This document shows, piece after piece, positions 18,610 to 27,664 of a DNA stretch of 64,000 bases. The notes under the pieces were generated by a model that saw only the letters and a program-made list of their open reading frames with translations, was not told where the DNA came from and made no database searches. Position 1 is the first letter of the stretch. Every line of letters starts with the position of its first letter. Source of the stretch: Terriglobia bacterium (GTDB lineage: Bacteria > Acidobacteriota > Terriglobia > Terriglobales > Acidobacteriaceae); the NCBI GenBank assembly GCA_020073495.1, contig JAIQFD010000002.1, positions 124,001 to 188,000 on the forward strand, in the 5' to 3' direction. The position numbers and the translations under genes were made by a program.

Positions 18610-19833
18610 TTACTGATGTGTGACCGCAATTCCCTCCGGCCCTTGGCTCGTGTCGAAGGGCGACCCGGGAACCTGGGTGAGGGCTCCGGTCTGCTGGTTG
18701 ATCTGAAAAACGTACAAGCCGGCCGTCCCTGGTACAGCTGGAGCCTTTGGTACTGGCGCGTCGCCGCCTGGTGTTTCACCTGCATCTTCGATGGTGACAC
18801 CCACAAAGTTCCCGGATGGGTCCACCGCAATGCGTTGGGGATTCGGGCCAGCGGTAAACGGCGACCCGGGCACTGCTGTAAGCGCACCGGAAGATGGGTT
18901 CACGGAGAAGGCTGCGACATTGCCGTTTATGGCGGAGTCGAACTCCCCGTTGTTTGCGACGAACACGAACCTACCGTCCGGGGTGACAGCAACTCCTTGC
19001 GGATTGCTTCCCGCCACGCCCGTGCTGAACGGTGAGCCTGTTACGTTCGTTAGTGTACCGGTGCTGGGGTTGATTTGATAAGCCCAAACGGTATCGTTGT
19101 CCGGGTCCGTCACATACAGGAAGTTTCCTGCGTTAGGGATGGCAAGGATCTTCGTACTTCCAGCCTCGCCTCCAGCAGCTGGAGGCAAGATCTCCTTCAA
19201 GGCGCCGTTCGCGTCAATCGAAAAGACGATGACTCCCCCGTCTTGGGCCCCCACATAGAGGAAATTGCCGCTGGGGTGAATTGCTACACCCTGATCGTTG
19301 ACTACTGACGTTGGAAACGGGGAATCCGCCATCGTCTTCAGAGTTCCGTCAGCGCCAATCGTGTAGGCCACTATTTGGCTGTCGGAATCCTCCGGAACAT
19401 AAAGGAACCTGCCGGTGGGGTGGACGACTGGCTGTACGACGTCGAAATTGTCGGTGCCCGTGGGGAAAGGAGAACCAGCGATCTCTTTCAGTGCACCCGT
19501 GGTCTGATCGATGGCGAACACACCGACGGCGTCGTTGTCCGATTCCGGCACGAAAAGAAACCGGCCGCTGGGATCGGGCACCGCCTCGTCCTGCCCGCCG
19601 TTCCCACCAGCCACGGCGAACGGCGACCCGGGAACAGGGGTGCCTTTCCCGGTGTTGGGATCGATTGCAAAGGCAGTAATATCGCCATCGCACACGATGT
19701 AGACAAACTTCGGCTGCAAGCTTCCCACCGGGATCAGAAAGCCGTCAATCACAGCGGTGCCACAGCCGATGATGCTGGCAATAATCACCAGGCACGCGAA
19801 TGCAAGCAGAACCATCAATCTTTGCTTTTTCAT
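18610..19833 (-). CDS. Lactonase-family seven-bladed beta-propeller lipoprotein
   Basis: 407 residues. Lipoprotein signal peptide with lipobox IASIIGC (Cys near residue 24). The rest is YVTN/6-phosphogluconolactonase-like propeller blades, each with an FAIDPNTG-type strand, a PVPGSPF turn and a GRFLFVPESD or GNFLYV strand; at least six PGSPF-type turns are visible. Although the fold is called lactonase, such lipoproteins are usually of unknown substrate and may be binding scaffolds. Probably cotranscribed after the beta-barrel gene (47 bp gap). Confidence 0.88.
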   Translation of the reverse strand: MKKQRLMVLLAFACLVIIASIIGCGTAVIDGFLIPVGSLQPKFVYIVCDGDITAFAIDPNTGKGTPVPGSPFAVAGGNGGQDEAVPDPSGRFLFVPESDNDAVGVFAIDQTTGALKEIAGSPFPTGTDNFDVVQPVVHPTGRFLYVPEDSDSQIVAYTIGADGTLKTMADSPFPTSVVNDQGVAIHPSGNFLYVGAQDGGVIVFSIDANGALKEILPPAAGGEAGSTKILAIPNAGNFLYVTDPDNDTVWAYQINPSTGTLTNVTGSPFSTGVAGSNPQGVAVTPDGRFVFVANNGEFDSAINGNVAAFSVNPSSGALTAVPGSPFTAGPNPQRIAVDPSGNFVGVTIEDAGETPGGDAPVPKAPAVPGTAGLYVFQINQQTGALTQVPGSPFDTSQGPEGIAVTHQ

Positions 19834-19880
19834 GTTCGATCCTCAGGTGCGCACGGCAACCCCCGCCGTGCGCGATCTCG

Positions 19881-20393
19881 CTACCTCTTGCCGAAGTGGA
19901 AGACCAGCCCCGCCGACAGCCGGAGGTTCTTCTGCGTCTCGTCCGCGTAACGTGTCCCCAATAAATCCGCCTGCACCAGCCGGACCGAGATCCGCTCCGT
20001 CCACTTGACGTCGATCCCGCCCCCCAGCGCGAACCCCAGCACCGTGTCGGAGAAGCCTCCGGTCGAGGTGCCGTGGCTGCCGCCCACCAGTCCGTGCAGG
20101 AACGGCTTCACCTTCCCATGCCCCAGGTTGATCTGCGGGCCGAACAGAAAATTGTGCATGGTTTGATCGCAGCAGTAATGGCCGTCGAAGTCGGCCTTCA
20201 GCGCCAACCAGTTGTTCCAGTTGTAGGTCAGGGCGCCTTCCCAGCCGCTGGCGTTCCCTGCAGGCAGACTGAAGCCCGGGTCGGACCGCACGTAGGAATA
20301 CCCGCCGAACACGTCAAACTTCGGTGTTGTTTGGGCCACCAGGCTTGAGGAAAGAAGAGCAAAAACTGCGATGCAAATGCCTTTTCTGACCAT
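19881..20393 (-). CDS. Outer-membrane beta-barrel protein (OmpA-like/OprF-type small porin fold)
   Basis: 170 residues with a signal peptide (MVRKGICIAVFALLSSSLVAQ). The mature part is a small barrel of alternating strands: FDVFGGYSYVRSDPG, WEGALTYNWNNWLALKADFD, HNFLFGPQINLGHGKVKPF, LGFALGGGIDVKWTERISVR, and the C-terminal LRLSAGLVFHFGKR ending in an aromatic-rich strand. Eight strands fit the length. First gene of a probable operon with the propeller lipoprotein and RHH protein, divergent from a two-component system. Confidence 0.85.
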   Translation of the reverse strand: MVRKGICIAVFALLSSSLVAQTTPKFDVFGGYSYVRSDPGFSLPAGNASGWEGALTYNWNNWLALKADFDGHYCCDQTMHNFLFGPQINLGHGKVKPFLHGLVGGSHGTSTGGFSDTVLGFALGGGIDVKWTERISVRLVQADLLGTRYADETQKNLRLSAGLVFHFGKR

Positions 20394-20523
20394 TGAATTA
20401 CCTCCGCCGCGTGTTTACACGCGGCAGTTGGATATGGAAGCATCTACAGGTCCGGGATCGTTGAGCGTCGCCGTGTGACACTGACGCCACCAGGGCGAAT
20501 CGGGGCGGGATTCTATTAGGTCG

Positions 20524-20546
20524 AACCTTAAGGAAACCTTAAGGTT
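20524..20546. promoter_or_regulatory. Perfect palindrome with CTTAAG-N5-CTTAAG; likely response-regulator box
   Basis: AACCTTAAGG-AAA-CCTTAAGGTT is a perfect 10 bp inverted repeat and also a tandem pair CTTAAG (20527-20532) and CTTAAG (20538-20543) separated by 5 nt. Tandem YTTAAK half-sites with 5 nt spacing are the arrangement bound by PmrA/QseB-type OmpR-family regulators. It lies in the divergent promoter region, 131 bp upstream of the beta-barrel start and 173 bp upstream of the response-regulator start. Confidence 0.65.
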
Positions 20547-20718
20547 TGGTGCATAAGTTCCGGTCGGAAACTCGGCTGGACGGCCTCAGGAGGTGCTGCC
20601 ATGATGGCATCCATCCGAAATGACCCGAGGCGCTGGTTCTCCCGGCTTTGCGGAATCTGCGATCGTGCACGGGCCGGCAACCAGTGCAAACGGCGGTCGA
20701 ACTGGCAAGGAGCGACTA

Positions 20719-21405
20719 GTGCGTGCCCTCGTTGTTGAGGATGAGACTCGGTTGGCGGAGAATCTTGCCCGGATCTTGAAGACCGGTGCGGGGTATGCCG
20801 TCGACCTTGCCCACGACGGAGGCGATGGCCTGTCTATGGCGGCATCGGACGAGTATGACCTCATCATTCTTGACCTGATGCTGCCCGGGATTGATGGTGC
20901 CCAAGTCCTATCCCGGCTGCGGAAGGCTGGGATACAGACTCCGGTCCTCGTGTTGACGGCGAGGGACGACAAGGAATCCATCGTGAGGCTCCTCAACGAT
21001 GGTGCGGACGATTACCTGGCCAAGCCATTTGATTTGGGAGAACTTCTTGCTCGTGCGAAGGCCCTGGTCCGCAGAGGAAAGAACCAGGCATCGCCCATCC
21101 TTGCGGTGGGAGATTTGCGTGTCGACAGCATACGGCGGACCGTCCATCGGGGTGAGAGAGAAATCAAACTGACCCCGATGGAATACCGGGTTCTGGAATA
21201 CCTGGCCCATCAGCCGGAGCGGGTGATATCCAAGGCGGAGTTGCTCGGGCACCTGTATGACTACAACCGCGACCAGTATGCCAACGTCATTGAGGTCTAC
21301 ATCTGGGGCTTGCGAAAAAAGATCGACGAAGGAGCCGATGTGAAGCTGATTCACACGTTCCGCGGCCAGGGCTATTCGATCCGCTTCAAACCGGAAGGCG
21401 CATGA
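20719..21405 (+). CDS. OmpR/PhoB-family response regulator
   Basis: 228 residues. The GTG at 20719 is chosen because AAGGAG lies 6 nt upstream and the protein then starts VRALVVEDE as in the family; the frame is open upstream. Receiver domain 1-115 with acidic pair E7/D8, phosphoacceptor D52 in LIILDLMLPG, T in VLVLTARD and K in DYLAKPFD. C-terminal winged helix from ~125 (MEYRVLEYLAHQPERVISKA, IEVYIWGLRKKID, IHTFRGQGYSIR). Overlaps the kinase gene by 4 bp. QseB/PmrA-like rather than a heavy-metal regulator, by overall motif style. Confidence 0.93.
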   Translation: MRALVVEDETRLAENLARILKTGAGYAVDLAHDGGDGLSMAASDEYDLIILDLMLPGIDGAQVLSRLRKAGIQTPVLVLTARDDKESIVRLLNDGADDYLAKPFDLGELLARAKALVRRGKNQASPILAVGDLRVDSIRRTVHRGEREIKLTPMEYRVLEYLAHQPERVISKAELLGHLYDYNRDQYANVIEVYIWGLRKKIDEGADVKLIHTFRGQGYSIRFKPEGA

Positions 21406-22844
21406 AGACGTTGTCTCTTTCGCAGCGAGTGATTGGGGCCATCCTTGTCTCTCAGCTCATCCTGACTGCCGGGTTGATTACCGTCGCGTTTGTGCTGACC
21501 AGGTCGAATTTCCTTTCCGCGTTCGACGCAACTCTGTACGCGAACGCCATGAGGCTCGCTGCCTTAGCCTACCTGTCGGAAGAACCGAACCCGCGGCTGG
21601 TGGTGGATGCAAAGTCCCTTCCGAGATCCGGGATCGCGGGCCATCCGGACTTTTTTGAGATGTGGGATGAACGAGGCTCTGTGGTGGCAGTGTCTCCGGA
21701 TTGGCACGCCAGCTTAGATTACCGGGCCCCGAACCCTTCGGGAGTCGTTGTCTTTCTGAAGGATGGGGTTCCGTATCGAGGTGTCGTTCTTCACGATGTA
21801 TCTATTCCGGAAGAAGAAGAGGTTGGCCTGGTGGAGATGAAAGTCTCCGTGTTTTATGCGTCCAGCACGGCTGAGATGAACCGGCGGGTGGCGCAACTCG
21901 GGTCTTATCTCGGCGGCGCGAGTTTGCTCCTCTTTGTTGGCACCAGTGTGTTTGCCGCCGTTCTCGTGCGCAGAGGCCTGCAACCGCTTCAAGATCTGGC
22001 TTCCCGGGCCGCGTGCATTTCCACTGACAATTGGGAGTTCCCGCCCGATCCGCGTGCCTCGGAGATTGCGGAGTTGAAGCCTCTGGTCCAGGCGTTGGAC
22101 GACTTACTCTCTCGTCTCCACGCGTCGTTCGTTCGACAACAGGAATTCACTAGCGACGCTGCTCACGAGCTGAAGACCTGCGCTGCGATTGTGAAATCCT
22201 CCGTCCAGGTGTTGATGTACCAGGACAAGCCGGCCGCTGAGTATCGGGCCGGGCTCACCAGGATTCTTGAGGACACGCTCCGACTGGAGACACTCCTGGA
22301 CAAAATGTTGCGCCTCGAAAGGATAGAGCAGCTCCCGGCGATCGACCCGGAGCGATTCGTTCATTCGTGTGAGCTCACATCGACCTGCGAAGGCGCAGCC
22401 ATACGTGTGCAGAGTTTGGCGGAAGCCAGGAACGTCAAAGTCATAGTGACTTCTAGCGATCGGATCCACCTGCGCGGTGACAGCGAAGATCTGGAATTGC
22501 TTTGGACAAGCCTTCTGGAAAATGCGATTCGGCACAGCCCGCCGGGCGCGTCGGTAAGGATCACGGTTTCAAGACTCGAGGATAACAGGGCGGCGGTAAC
22601 GGTCGAAGATGCGGGCGAGGGGATTCCGCCGGAACATCTGCCTAGGATCTTCGAACGTTTCTATCGTATTGATCCTTCTCGCTCTCGCCAAACCGGAGGT
22701 TCTGGACTGGGGTTGGCGATTTGCCGGGCCATCGTCACTGCCCACCGGGGTTCGATTAGTGTGGCCAGCACAGTGAACGTCGGCACGCGCTTCGAAGTGA
22801 TTTTTTGCGGTGCCGTTGCAGGATCGGTAGCCGTGCCGCTCTGA
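21402..22844 (+). CDS. Sensor histidine kinase
   Basis: 480 residues, 4 bp overlap with the regulator. Two membrane helices (VIGAILVSQLILTAGLITV near 10-30, YLGGASLLLFVGTSVFAAVL near 170-190) enclose a ~135-residue periplasmic sensor. A HAMP-like linker, then the H-box FTSDAAHELKTCAAIVKS with His255, then HATPase: N-box LLENAIRHSP, VEDAGEGIPPEHLPRIFERF and GGSGLGLAICRAIV. The H-box has Thr-Cys-Ala where Thr-Pro-Leu is usual. Signal unknown; the neighbours suggest an envelope stimulus. Confidence 0.93.
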   Translation: MKTLSLSQRVIGAILVSQLILTAGLITVAFVLTRSNFLSAFDATLYANAMRLAALAYLSEEPNPRLVVDAKSLPRSGIAGHPDFFEMWDERGSVVAVSPDWHASLDYRAPNPSGVVVFLKDGVPYRGVVLHDVSIPEEEEVGLVEMKVSVFYASSTAEMNRRVAQLGSYLGGASLLLFVGTSVFAAVLVRRGLQPLQDLASRAACISTDNWEFPPDPRASEIAELKPLVQALDDLLSRLHASFVRQQEFTSDAAHELKTCAAIVKSSVQVLMYQDKPAAEYRAGLTRILEDTLRLETLLDKMLRLERIEQLPAIDPERFVHSCELTSTCEGAAIRVQSLAEARNVKVIVTSSDRIHLRGDSEDLELLWTSLLENAIRHSPPGASVRITVSRLEDNRAAVTVEDAGEGIPPEHLPRIFERFYRIDPSRSRQTGGSGLGLAICRAIVTAHRGSISVASTVNVGTRFEVIFCGAVAGSVAVPL

Positions 22845-23168
22845 ACTGCAGCGCGCCGGGTGCCCCATGCAACCGAGCCAACATTCTCTATCGTGCGCAC
22901 GTCCTTGCGTTACGCAGCAGCAACGCCAGTTCCGTAACTCAGCCTCGACGGCCTGACTACTGTCAACTGTCGAGAACAGCCCTTCTCACCAGTTACCCGA
23001 CAGGAAGCTCAAGAGTGAGCGATGGGGTGTGCGGTCAGCCTTTGAACTGAAGAACACGAAGGCAGGCACGAGGGAACCTGACAGGAGAGGTCCCGGCGAG
23101 GGCGGGAAGGAAAATCGGCTGGTATAATCGGAAATTCGGCCACTAATGATCGGAGTTCCTAGAAAAAC
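22845..23168. other. Intergenic region before the PPIase gene
   Basis: 324 bp without a supported gene. The only clear feature is an extended -10 (TGGTATAAT) at 23120-23128, 41 nt before the PPIase start. No terminator with a good T-tract is seen after the kinase gene. Confidence 0.6.
23120..23128 (+). promoter_or_regulatory. Extended -10 promoter element
   Basis: TGGTATAAT, a perfect TATAAT with the TGn extension, 41 nt upstream of the PPIase ATG. No good -35 is seen, which is normal for extended -10 promoters. Confidence 0.65.
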
Positions 23169-25136
23169 ATGATCCGTTTTCTTCAGACGCCCGGAAAGTT
23201 CAAGAAGATCGCATTGAGCGCCGTCCTGTTGGTGTTCTGTTTCGCCATGGTCATCAGCCTGATCCCCGGCGGGTTCCTCGGGGACTCGTTCGGATTCGCG
23301 AACACCACGCCCGGAGTGCTGGCGCAGATCGGCGACCAGCAGGTCACGATGCAGGAGATCGAGATGCGCGCGGAACAAATCCGTACGCAGCGCAATTATC
23401 CGCAGCAGCTCATGCCGTTCATCCGCGAGCAGGCGGCGGAGGGCCTGATCACCGTCAAGGCGATGATGGCGGAGGCCAACCGGCTGGGCCTGAAGGTCAC
23501 AGACGCCGAACTCCAGGACGAGCTGCACAACGGCAGTTGGGGGGCGACGCTGTTCCCCAACGGGCAATTCGTCGGCGAAGCGGCCTACGACGACCTGATC
23601 CTGAGAAATCTGCACATGGGGGTAGCTCAGTTCGAAGAGGCACTGAAGAGCGAGCTGCTGATGCGCAAGCTGCGCGGGCTGGTGCAGGACGGCGTTATGG
23701 TGACGCCCAACGACGTCAAGGCGTACTACCTGCAGCAGAACACCAAGGTCAAGCTGGAGTACGCGGTGATCTCGCCGGAAGACGCGATGAAACAGATCAA
23801 CCCGAGCGAGGCGGAACTGCGCGCCTATTTCGAGCGCAACAAGACCAAGTACAAGGACGCGATCCCGGAGCAGCGCAAGGCGAAGTATGTGGTGGTGGAC
23901 ACGGCGCGGGTGGCGGAGAGAATGCCGGTCACGCGGGAAGACCTGCAGCGCTACTACAACGAGCACAAGGAAGAGTTCCGGGTGCAGGACGAGGTGAATG
24001 TCCGCCACATCCTGATCGCCACGCCGGACGCAAAGGACGAGAAGGCGGTGGCGGCGGCGCGCAAGAAGGCCGAGGACGTCCTGAAGCAGGTGAAGGCAGG
24101 CGGCGACTTCGCAGCGCTGGCCAAGAAGAATTCCGAGGACCCAGGAAGCAAGGACAATGGCGGGTCTCTAGGCTGGGTCGGGCGGGGGCGCACGGTGAAG
24201 GAATTCGAGCAGGCAGCGTTCGCCCTGGATAAAGGCGCGACCAGCGGGATCGTGCAGAGCTCGTTCGGCTTTCACATCATCCGCGCGGATGACAAGCGGA
24301 GCGCGCACCTGCAGAGCTTCGACGAGGTGAAGAGCCAGATCGAGCCGCTGGTGAAGAGACAGAAGGCGCAGCGCGACGCTGAACAGGTGGCCAATGCCAT
24401 CCAGACGCAGGCGCGCACCAGCTCGCTGGAGCAGGCGGCGGCCAAGAACGGTTTCTCCGCCACCGACACCGAGTTCTTCACGCGCACGAGCCAGCTTCCG
24501 GGGGTGGGCGTGTCTCCCGACCTGATGGAGCGCCTGTTCAGCGCGACGGAAAAGTCGGCGGCGGCGATCGCGCCGGTGGCGCAGGGCTTCGTGGTTTACC
24601 AGGTGATGCAGATCAAGCCGGCGCAGACGCCGACGTTCGAGCAGATTCGGGCGCGGGTGGAAAGCGAATTCAAGCGCGAGCGCGCGCAGCAGATGCTGAC
24701 GCAGAAGACGCAGGAGCTGTCGGACCGCGCCCGCGCCGCGCACGACCTGAAGAAGGCGGCGCAGGAGTCCGGCGCGACCGTCAAGACCAGCGAACTGGTC
24801 GGGCCGGACGGCCAAGTACCCGACATCGGTTCCATGACCGGGCAGGCGTCGGTGGCGTTCGGAATGAAGCCGGGCGAGATCAGCGCACCCATCCGGGGCG
24901 GAGCGGGGAACGGCATCGTGCTCTCGGTGGTGGAACGGCACGAGCCATCGCTGCTGGAGATGGACCAGAGCCGCGAGCAGCTACGCGAGTCGCTACTCCT
25001 GCGCAAGCGGGAGATGGTGCTGGAGAATTTCGCCGCCAATCTCCGCCAGCGCATGGAAGCCGAAGGCAAGATCCGCTGGAACAAGGACGAGCGCGATCGC
25101 CTCTTCAAGGAGAAGCTTGGAGGGGCGGGGCTGTAA
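23169..25136 (+). CDS. Membrane-anchored periplasmic peptidyl-prolyl isomerase (SurA/PpiD-like)
   Basis: 655 residues. An N-terminal anchor helix (IALSAVLLVFCFAMVISLI) is followed by a SurA-N-type chaperone domain (IGDQQVTMQEIEMRAEQIRT to about residue 200) and one parvulin domain at ~275-375 (VRHILIATPDAKDEKA, NSEDPGSKDNGGSLGWVGRG, GIVQSSFGFHIIRAD). A long helical C-terminal region resembles PpiD. It likely helps outer-membrane or secreted proteins fold. Start ATG at 23169 with AGAAAAAC upstream; no neighbour is clearly cotranscribed. Confidence 0.9.
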   Translation: MIRFLQTPGKFKKIALSAVLLVFCFAMVISLIPGGFLGDSFGFANTTPGVLAQIGDQQVTMQEIEMRAEQIRTQRNYPQQLMPFIREQAAEGLITVKAMMAEANRLGLKVTDAELQDELHNGSWGATLFPNGQFVGEAAYDDLILRNLHMGVAQFEEALKSELLMRKLRGLVQDGVMVTPNDVKAYYLQQNTKVKLEYAVISPEDAMKQINPSEAELRAYFERNKTKYKDAIPEQRKAKYVVVDTARVAERMPVTREDLQRYYNEHKEEFRVQDEVNVRHILIATPDAKDEKAVAAARKKAEDVLKQVKAGGDFAALAKKNSEDPGSKDNGGSLGWVGRGRTVKEFEQAAFALDKGATSGIVQSSFGFHIIRADDKRSAHLQSFDEVKSQIEPLVKRQKAQRDAEQVANAIQTQARTSSLEQAAAKNGFSATDTEFFTRTSQLPGVGVSPDLMERLFSATEKSAAAIAPVAQGFVVYQVMQIKPAQTPTFEQIRARVESEFKRERAQQMLTQKTQELSDRARAAHDLKKAAQESGATVKTSELVGPDGQVPDIGSMTGQASVAFGMKPGEISAPIRGGAGNGIVLSVVERHEPSLLEMDQSREQLRESLLLRKREMVLENFAANLRQRMEAEGKIRWNKDERDRLFKEKLGGAGL

Positions 25137-25272
25137 GAAGCAGGGGTCCCCTCGGCTTCGGCCCGGGACAGGCTCTTCGACTCGGCGGGCCAAGTACGGG
25201 CGCGCCTCGCTCCGGATGACGCCAATCAGATTTTCCTAGCGGCGCAAACACGCGCAGCCTACAGTTTCCAAT
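25137..25272. repeat. GGGTCCCCTCGGCTTCGGCCCGGGA-type spacer
   Basis: A short GC-rich spacer with the phrases GTCCCCTCGGCTTCGGCC and CTCCGGATGACGCC. It looks like a dispersed intergenic repeat, but no second full copy lies in this window. Confidence 0.3.
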
Positions 25273-26841
25273 ATGCCCTTCGAGCGCGCCTCCGGGATCC
25301 TGTTGCATCCGACTTCGCTGCCGTCGGCCGGCGGCATCGGCGACCTGGGGCCGGCGGCGTATGGGTTCGTGGATTTCCTCGCTAAGGCCAAGCAGGGCCT
25401 GTGGCAGGTGCTGCCGCTGTCGCCGACGGGATACGGGAACTCACCCTACTCATCCACATCCGCGTTCGCCGGCAACCCGCTGCTGATCAGTCTGGAGCGG
25501 CTGGCGGAGCGGGGATGGATCGAAGCGCAGAGGCTGTCGGCACTCGACGAACGACAGCCGAGGGCGGCTGTCCCACACAAGCCGGTGGAGTATGAGCGGG
25601 TGCGCGCCGCCAAGATGCCTCTGCTGCGCGAGGCCGCGCGCAATTTCCTGCGGCAAGGCCGCGACGCCGACCGGCAACGCTTCGAGCGCTGGCACCAGGA
25701 GAACATCTGGTGGCTGGACGACTACGTCTTCTTCGAGGCCCTGCGCGAGCGCTACCAGAACGCGAGCTGGAACACCTGGCCGCGGGAGTTGGCGCAGCGC
25801 GATCCCGCCGCGCTGGACCGTACCGGGCGCGAGCTGGCCGAGGAGCTGGCGATGCGGCGCGTGATCCAGTTCGCCTTCTACGAGCAGTGGCGTGCGCTGC
25901 ATCACTACTGCCGGGAGAAGGGGATCAAGATCATCGGGGACGTCGCCATCTTCGTCAGCTACGACTCGGCCGACGTCTGGACCCATCCCGAGCTCTTCCA
26001 GCTGGACGAGGAGCGCAATCCCTACGTCGTGGCCGGAGTGCCTCCGGACGCATTCAGCACCACCGGGCAGCGCTGGGGGAATCCGCTTTACCGCTGGGAC
26101 GTGCTGCGGCAGCGGGGCTACGAGTGGTGGATCCAGCGCATGCGCTGGGCGACGCGCACCTGCGACATCGTGCGCTTGGACCACTTCCGGGGCTTCGAGG
26201 CGTACTGGGAGATCCCCGCGAGCGAGCCCACCGCGGTCCACGGACGCTGGGTCAAGGGTCCGAATGACGATCTATTCACCGCGCTGCGCAACGCACTTGG
26301 CGACCTGCCGTTCATCGCCGAGGACCTCGGATTCATCACCCCGGAAGTGCACGCGCTGCGCGAGCGCCTGCGCATCCCCGGCATGCGGGTGATGCAATTC
26401 GCCTTCGGCAACAAGGGGGCGCACATCTACCTGCCGCAGAATTTTGTCCCCAACTGCGTCGTATATACCGGCACGCACGACAACGACACGACGGCGGGGT
26501 GGTGGGCGTCAAGCGCGACGGAGCACGAGAAACACGACGTCCGCGCCTACCTGGGCGAGTCGAGTGATGGGGTCCACTGGGATTTCATCCGGGCGGCCAT
26601 CGGGTCCGTGGCGGACCTGTGCGTGATCCCGCTGCAGGACGTGCTGGGCCTGGGGAGCGAAGCGCGCATGAACGTGCCCAGCAAACCGGACGGCAACTGG
26701 AGTTGGCGCTACAAGCCGGGCGCGCTCACGCCCGCGCTGGCCGAGCGGCTGGCCACGCTGGTGGAGGTCAGCGACCGCGACCGCGGGCTCGCGGCTCGCC
26801 AGCAGAGATCCGGGGAAGCGGGTGAGGAGTTCGTGGCGTAA
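25273..26841 (+). CDS. malQ: 4-alpha-glucanotransferase (amylomaltase, GH77)
   Basis: 522 residues. Transfers alpha-1,4-glucan segments in maltodextrin/glycogen metabolism. Motifs: SGILLHPTSLPS at the N-terminus, GIGDLG, WQVLPLSPTGYGNSPYSSTS, IKIIGDVAIFVSYDSADVWT, the nucleophile Asp in IVRLDHFRGFEAYW, the acid in PFIAEDLGFITPEV, and the third Asp in YTGTHDNDTTAGWW. Length and order match bacterial MalQ. No other glycogen genes are adjacent; the next gene is convergent. Confidence 0.96.
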   Translation: MPFERASGILLHPTSLPSAGGIGDLGPAAYGFVDFLAKAKQGLWQVLPLSPTGYGNSPYSSTSAFAGNPLLISLERLAERGWIEAQRLSALDERQPRAAVPHKPVEYERVRAAKMPLLREAARNFLRQGRDADRQRFERWHQENIWWLDDYVFFEALRERYQNASWNTWPRELAQRDPAALDRTGRELAEELAMRRVIQFAFYEQWRALHHYCREKGIKIIGDVAIFVSYDSADVWTHPELFQLDEERNPYVVAGVPPDAFSTTGQRWGNPLYRWDVLRQRGYEWWIQRMRWATRTCDIVRLDHFRGFEAYWEIPASEPTAVHGRWVKGPNDDLFTALRNALGDLPFIAEDLGFITPEVHALRERLRIPGMRVMQFAFGNKGAHIYLPQNFVPNCVVYTGTHDNDTTAGWWASSATEHEKHDVRAYLGESSDGVHWDFIRAAIGSVADLCVIPLQDVLGLGSEARMNVPSKPDGNWSWRYKPGALTPALAERLATLVEVSDRDRGLAARQQRSGEAGEEFVA

Positions 26842-26867
26842 GAGCGCGCGCGGTCCCGCAGAGCGGA

Positions 26868-27350
26868 TCAATCGGAGGGCGGACGAATCTCGCAGGTGGC
26901 TCCGGGCATGCCTGAGGTCTCGAAATAGCGCTGCATGGCGGCGCCGAGAGAGTTCATCTCTTCCCCTGACATCAGCGTCTGGCATTGCTCGAAGAGCTCG
27001 CGCTCCTCGGTGCGGATGTGCTGCGAGAGGGTCTGGTGGAAGCTTTCAAGCTGGCGGTTGTCCATCTTCTTCGCGGCGGCCATGGTGAAGAGGCCGCGCA
27101 GGGTGGCGTGCTCGGACAGCAGACGTTTGACCAGCGCTTTCAACGGCGCGTATTTCTCGCAGGCGGGAAAGAGGATCTTCTCTTCGGCTTCGAAGTGGTA
27201 GCGGATCTCGGAGGCGAAAATTTGGGCGATCTCATCGTGCCAATCGGCGGCGTGGCCGCCCGTCTTCAATGAGCGCTCGATGCGGACGCAGAGAGCGAGA
27301 GCGTGCTGGTGTTGGTGGGAGAGCGGGATGAGGTTCTTGTCGCGAAGCAT
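26868..27350 (-). CDS. Hemerythrin/HHE cation-binding domain protein
   Basis: 160 residues from the ATG at 27350; the frame upstream has no support. Four helices carry the ligand pattern: LSHQHQHALAL, then YHFEAEEKILFPACEKY, then LSEHATLRGLF, then HIRTEERELFEQCQ. These are the usual His, His-x3-Glu and His sites of HHE diiron proteins. Likely binds iron and O2 or NO, or senses oxygen; no enzyme or sensor domain is fused. Single-gene unit between malQ (convergent) and the small 27470 gene (divergent). Confidence 0.88.
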   Translation of the reverse strand: MLRDKNLIPLSHQHQHALALCVRIERSLKTGGHAADWHDEIAQIFASEIRYHFEAEEKILFPACEKYAPLKALVKRLLSEHATLRGLFTMAAAKKMDNRQLESFHQTLSQHIRTEERELFEQCQTLMSGEEMNSLGAAMQRYFETSGMPGATCEIRPPSD

Positions 27351-27469
27351 CGGTCCTCGGAACCCGACTTTACTAAATCCCCGGCAGCGATGAAAATAGC
27401 AGATTCGCCGGCGCAGTTGCGGCGAAGCAGGACGTCCCGCCATCCCCGTGATGCCGGGAGGAGGAGATC

Positions 27470-27664
27470 ATGTCAACGACCACCGGCGAACTCATCCGCA
27501 TGATGAACTACATCGACGACATCGCGGCCACGCTGCGCCGCGTCACCGCCAACATGCCCATGATGACCGAGGAGGAGAAGAAGCGCCTCGCCGAGTACAT
27601 GCGCAAGTCGGACCCCAACTACGAAAGGGTGCTGGAGACGCTGGAAAAGGGCGGCAATGGCTGA
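27470..27664 (+). CDS. Small hypothetical protein upstream of 3-hydroxyacyl-CoA dehydrogenase
   Basis: 64 residues, no Cys or signal. A strong RBS (GGGAGGAGGAGATC) precedes the ATG. Predicted as two helices (GELIRMMNYIDDIAATLRRV, EEEKKRLAEYMRKSDPNYER). The stop codon overlaps the next start by 8 bp, so the two are likely translationally coupled. Function unknown. Confidence 0.72.
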   Translation: MSTTTGELIRMMNYIDDIAATLRRVTANMPMMTEEEKKRLAEYMRKSDPNYERVLETLEKGGNG

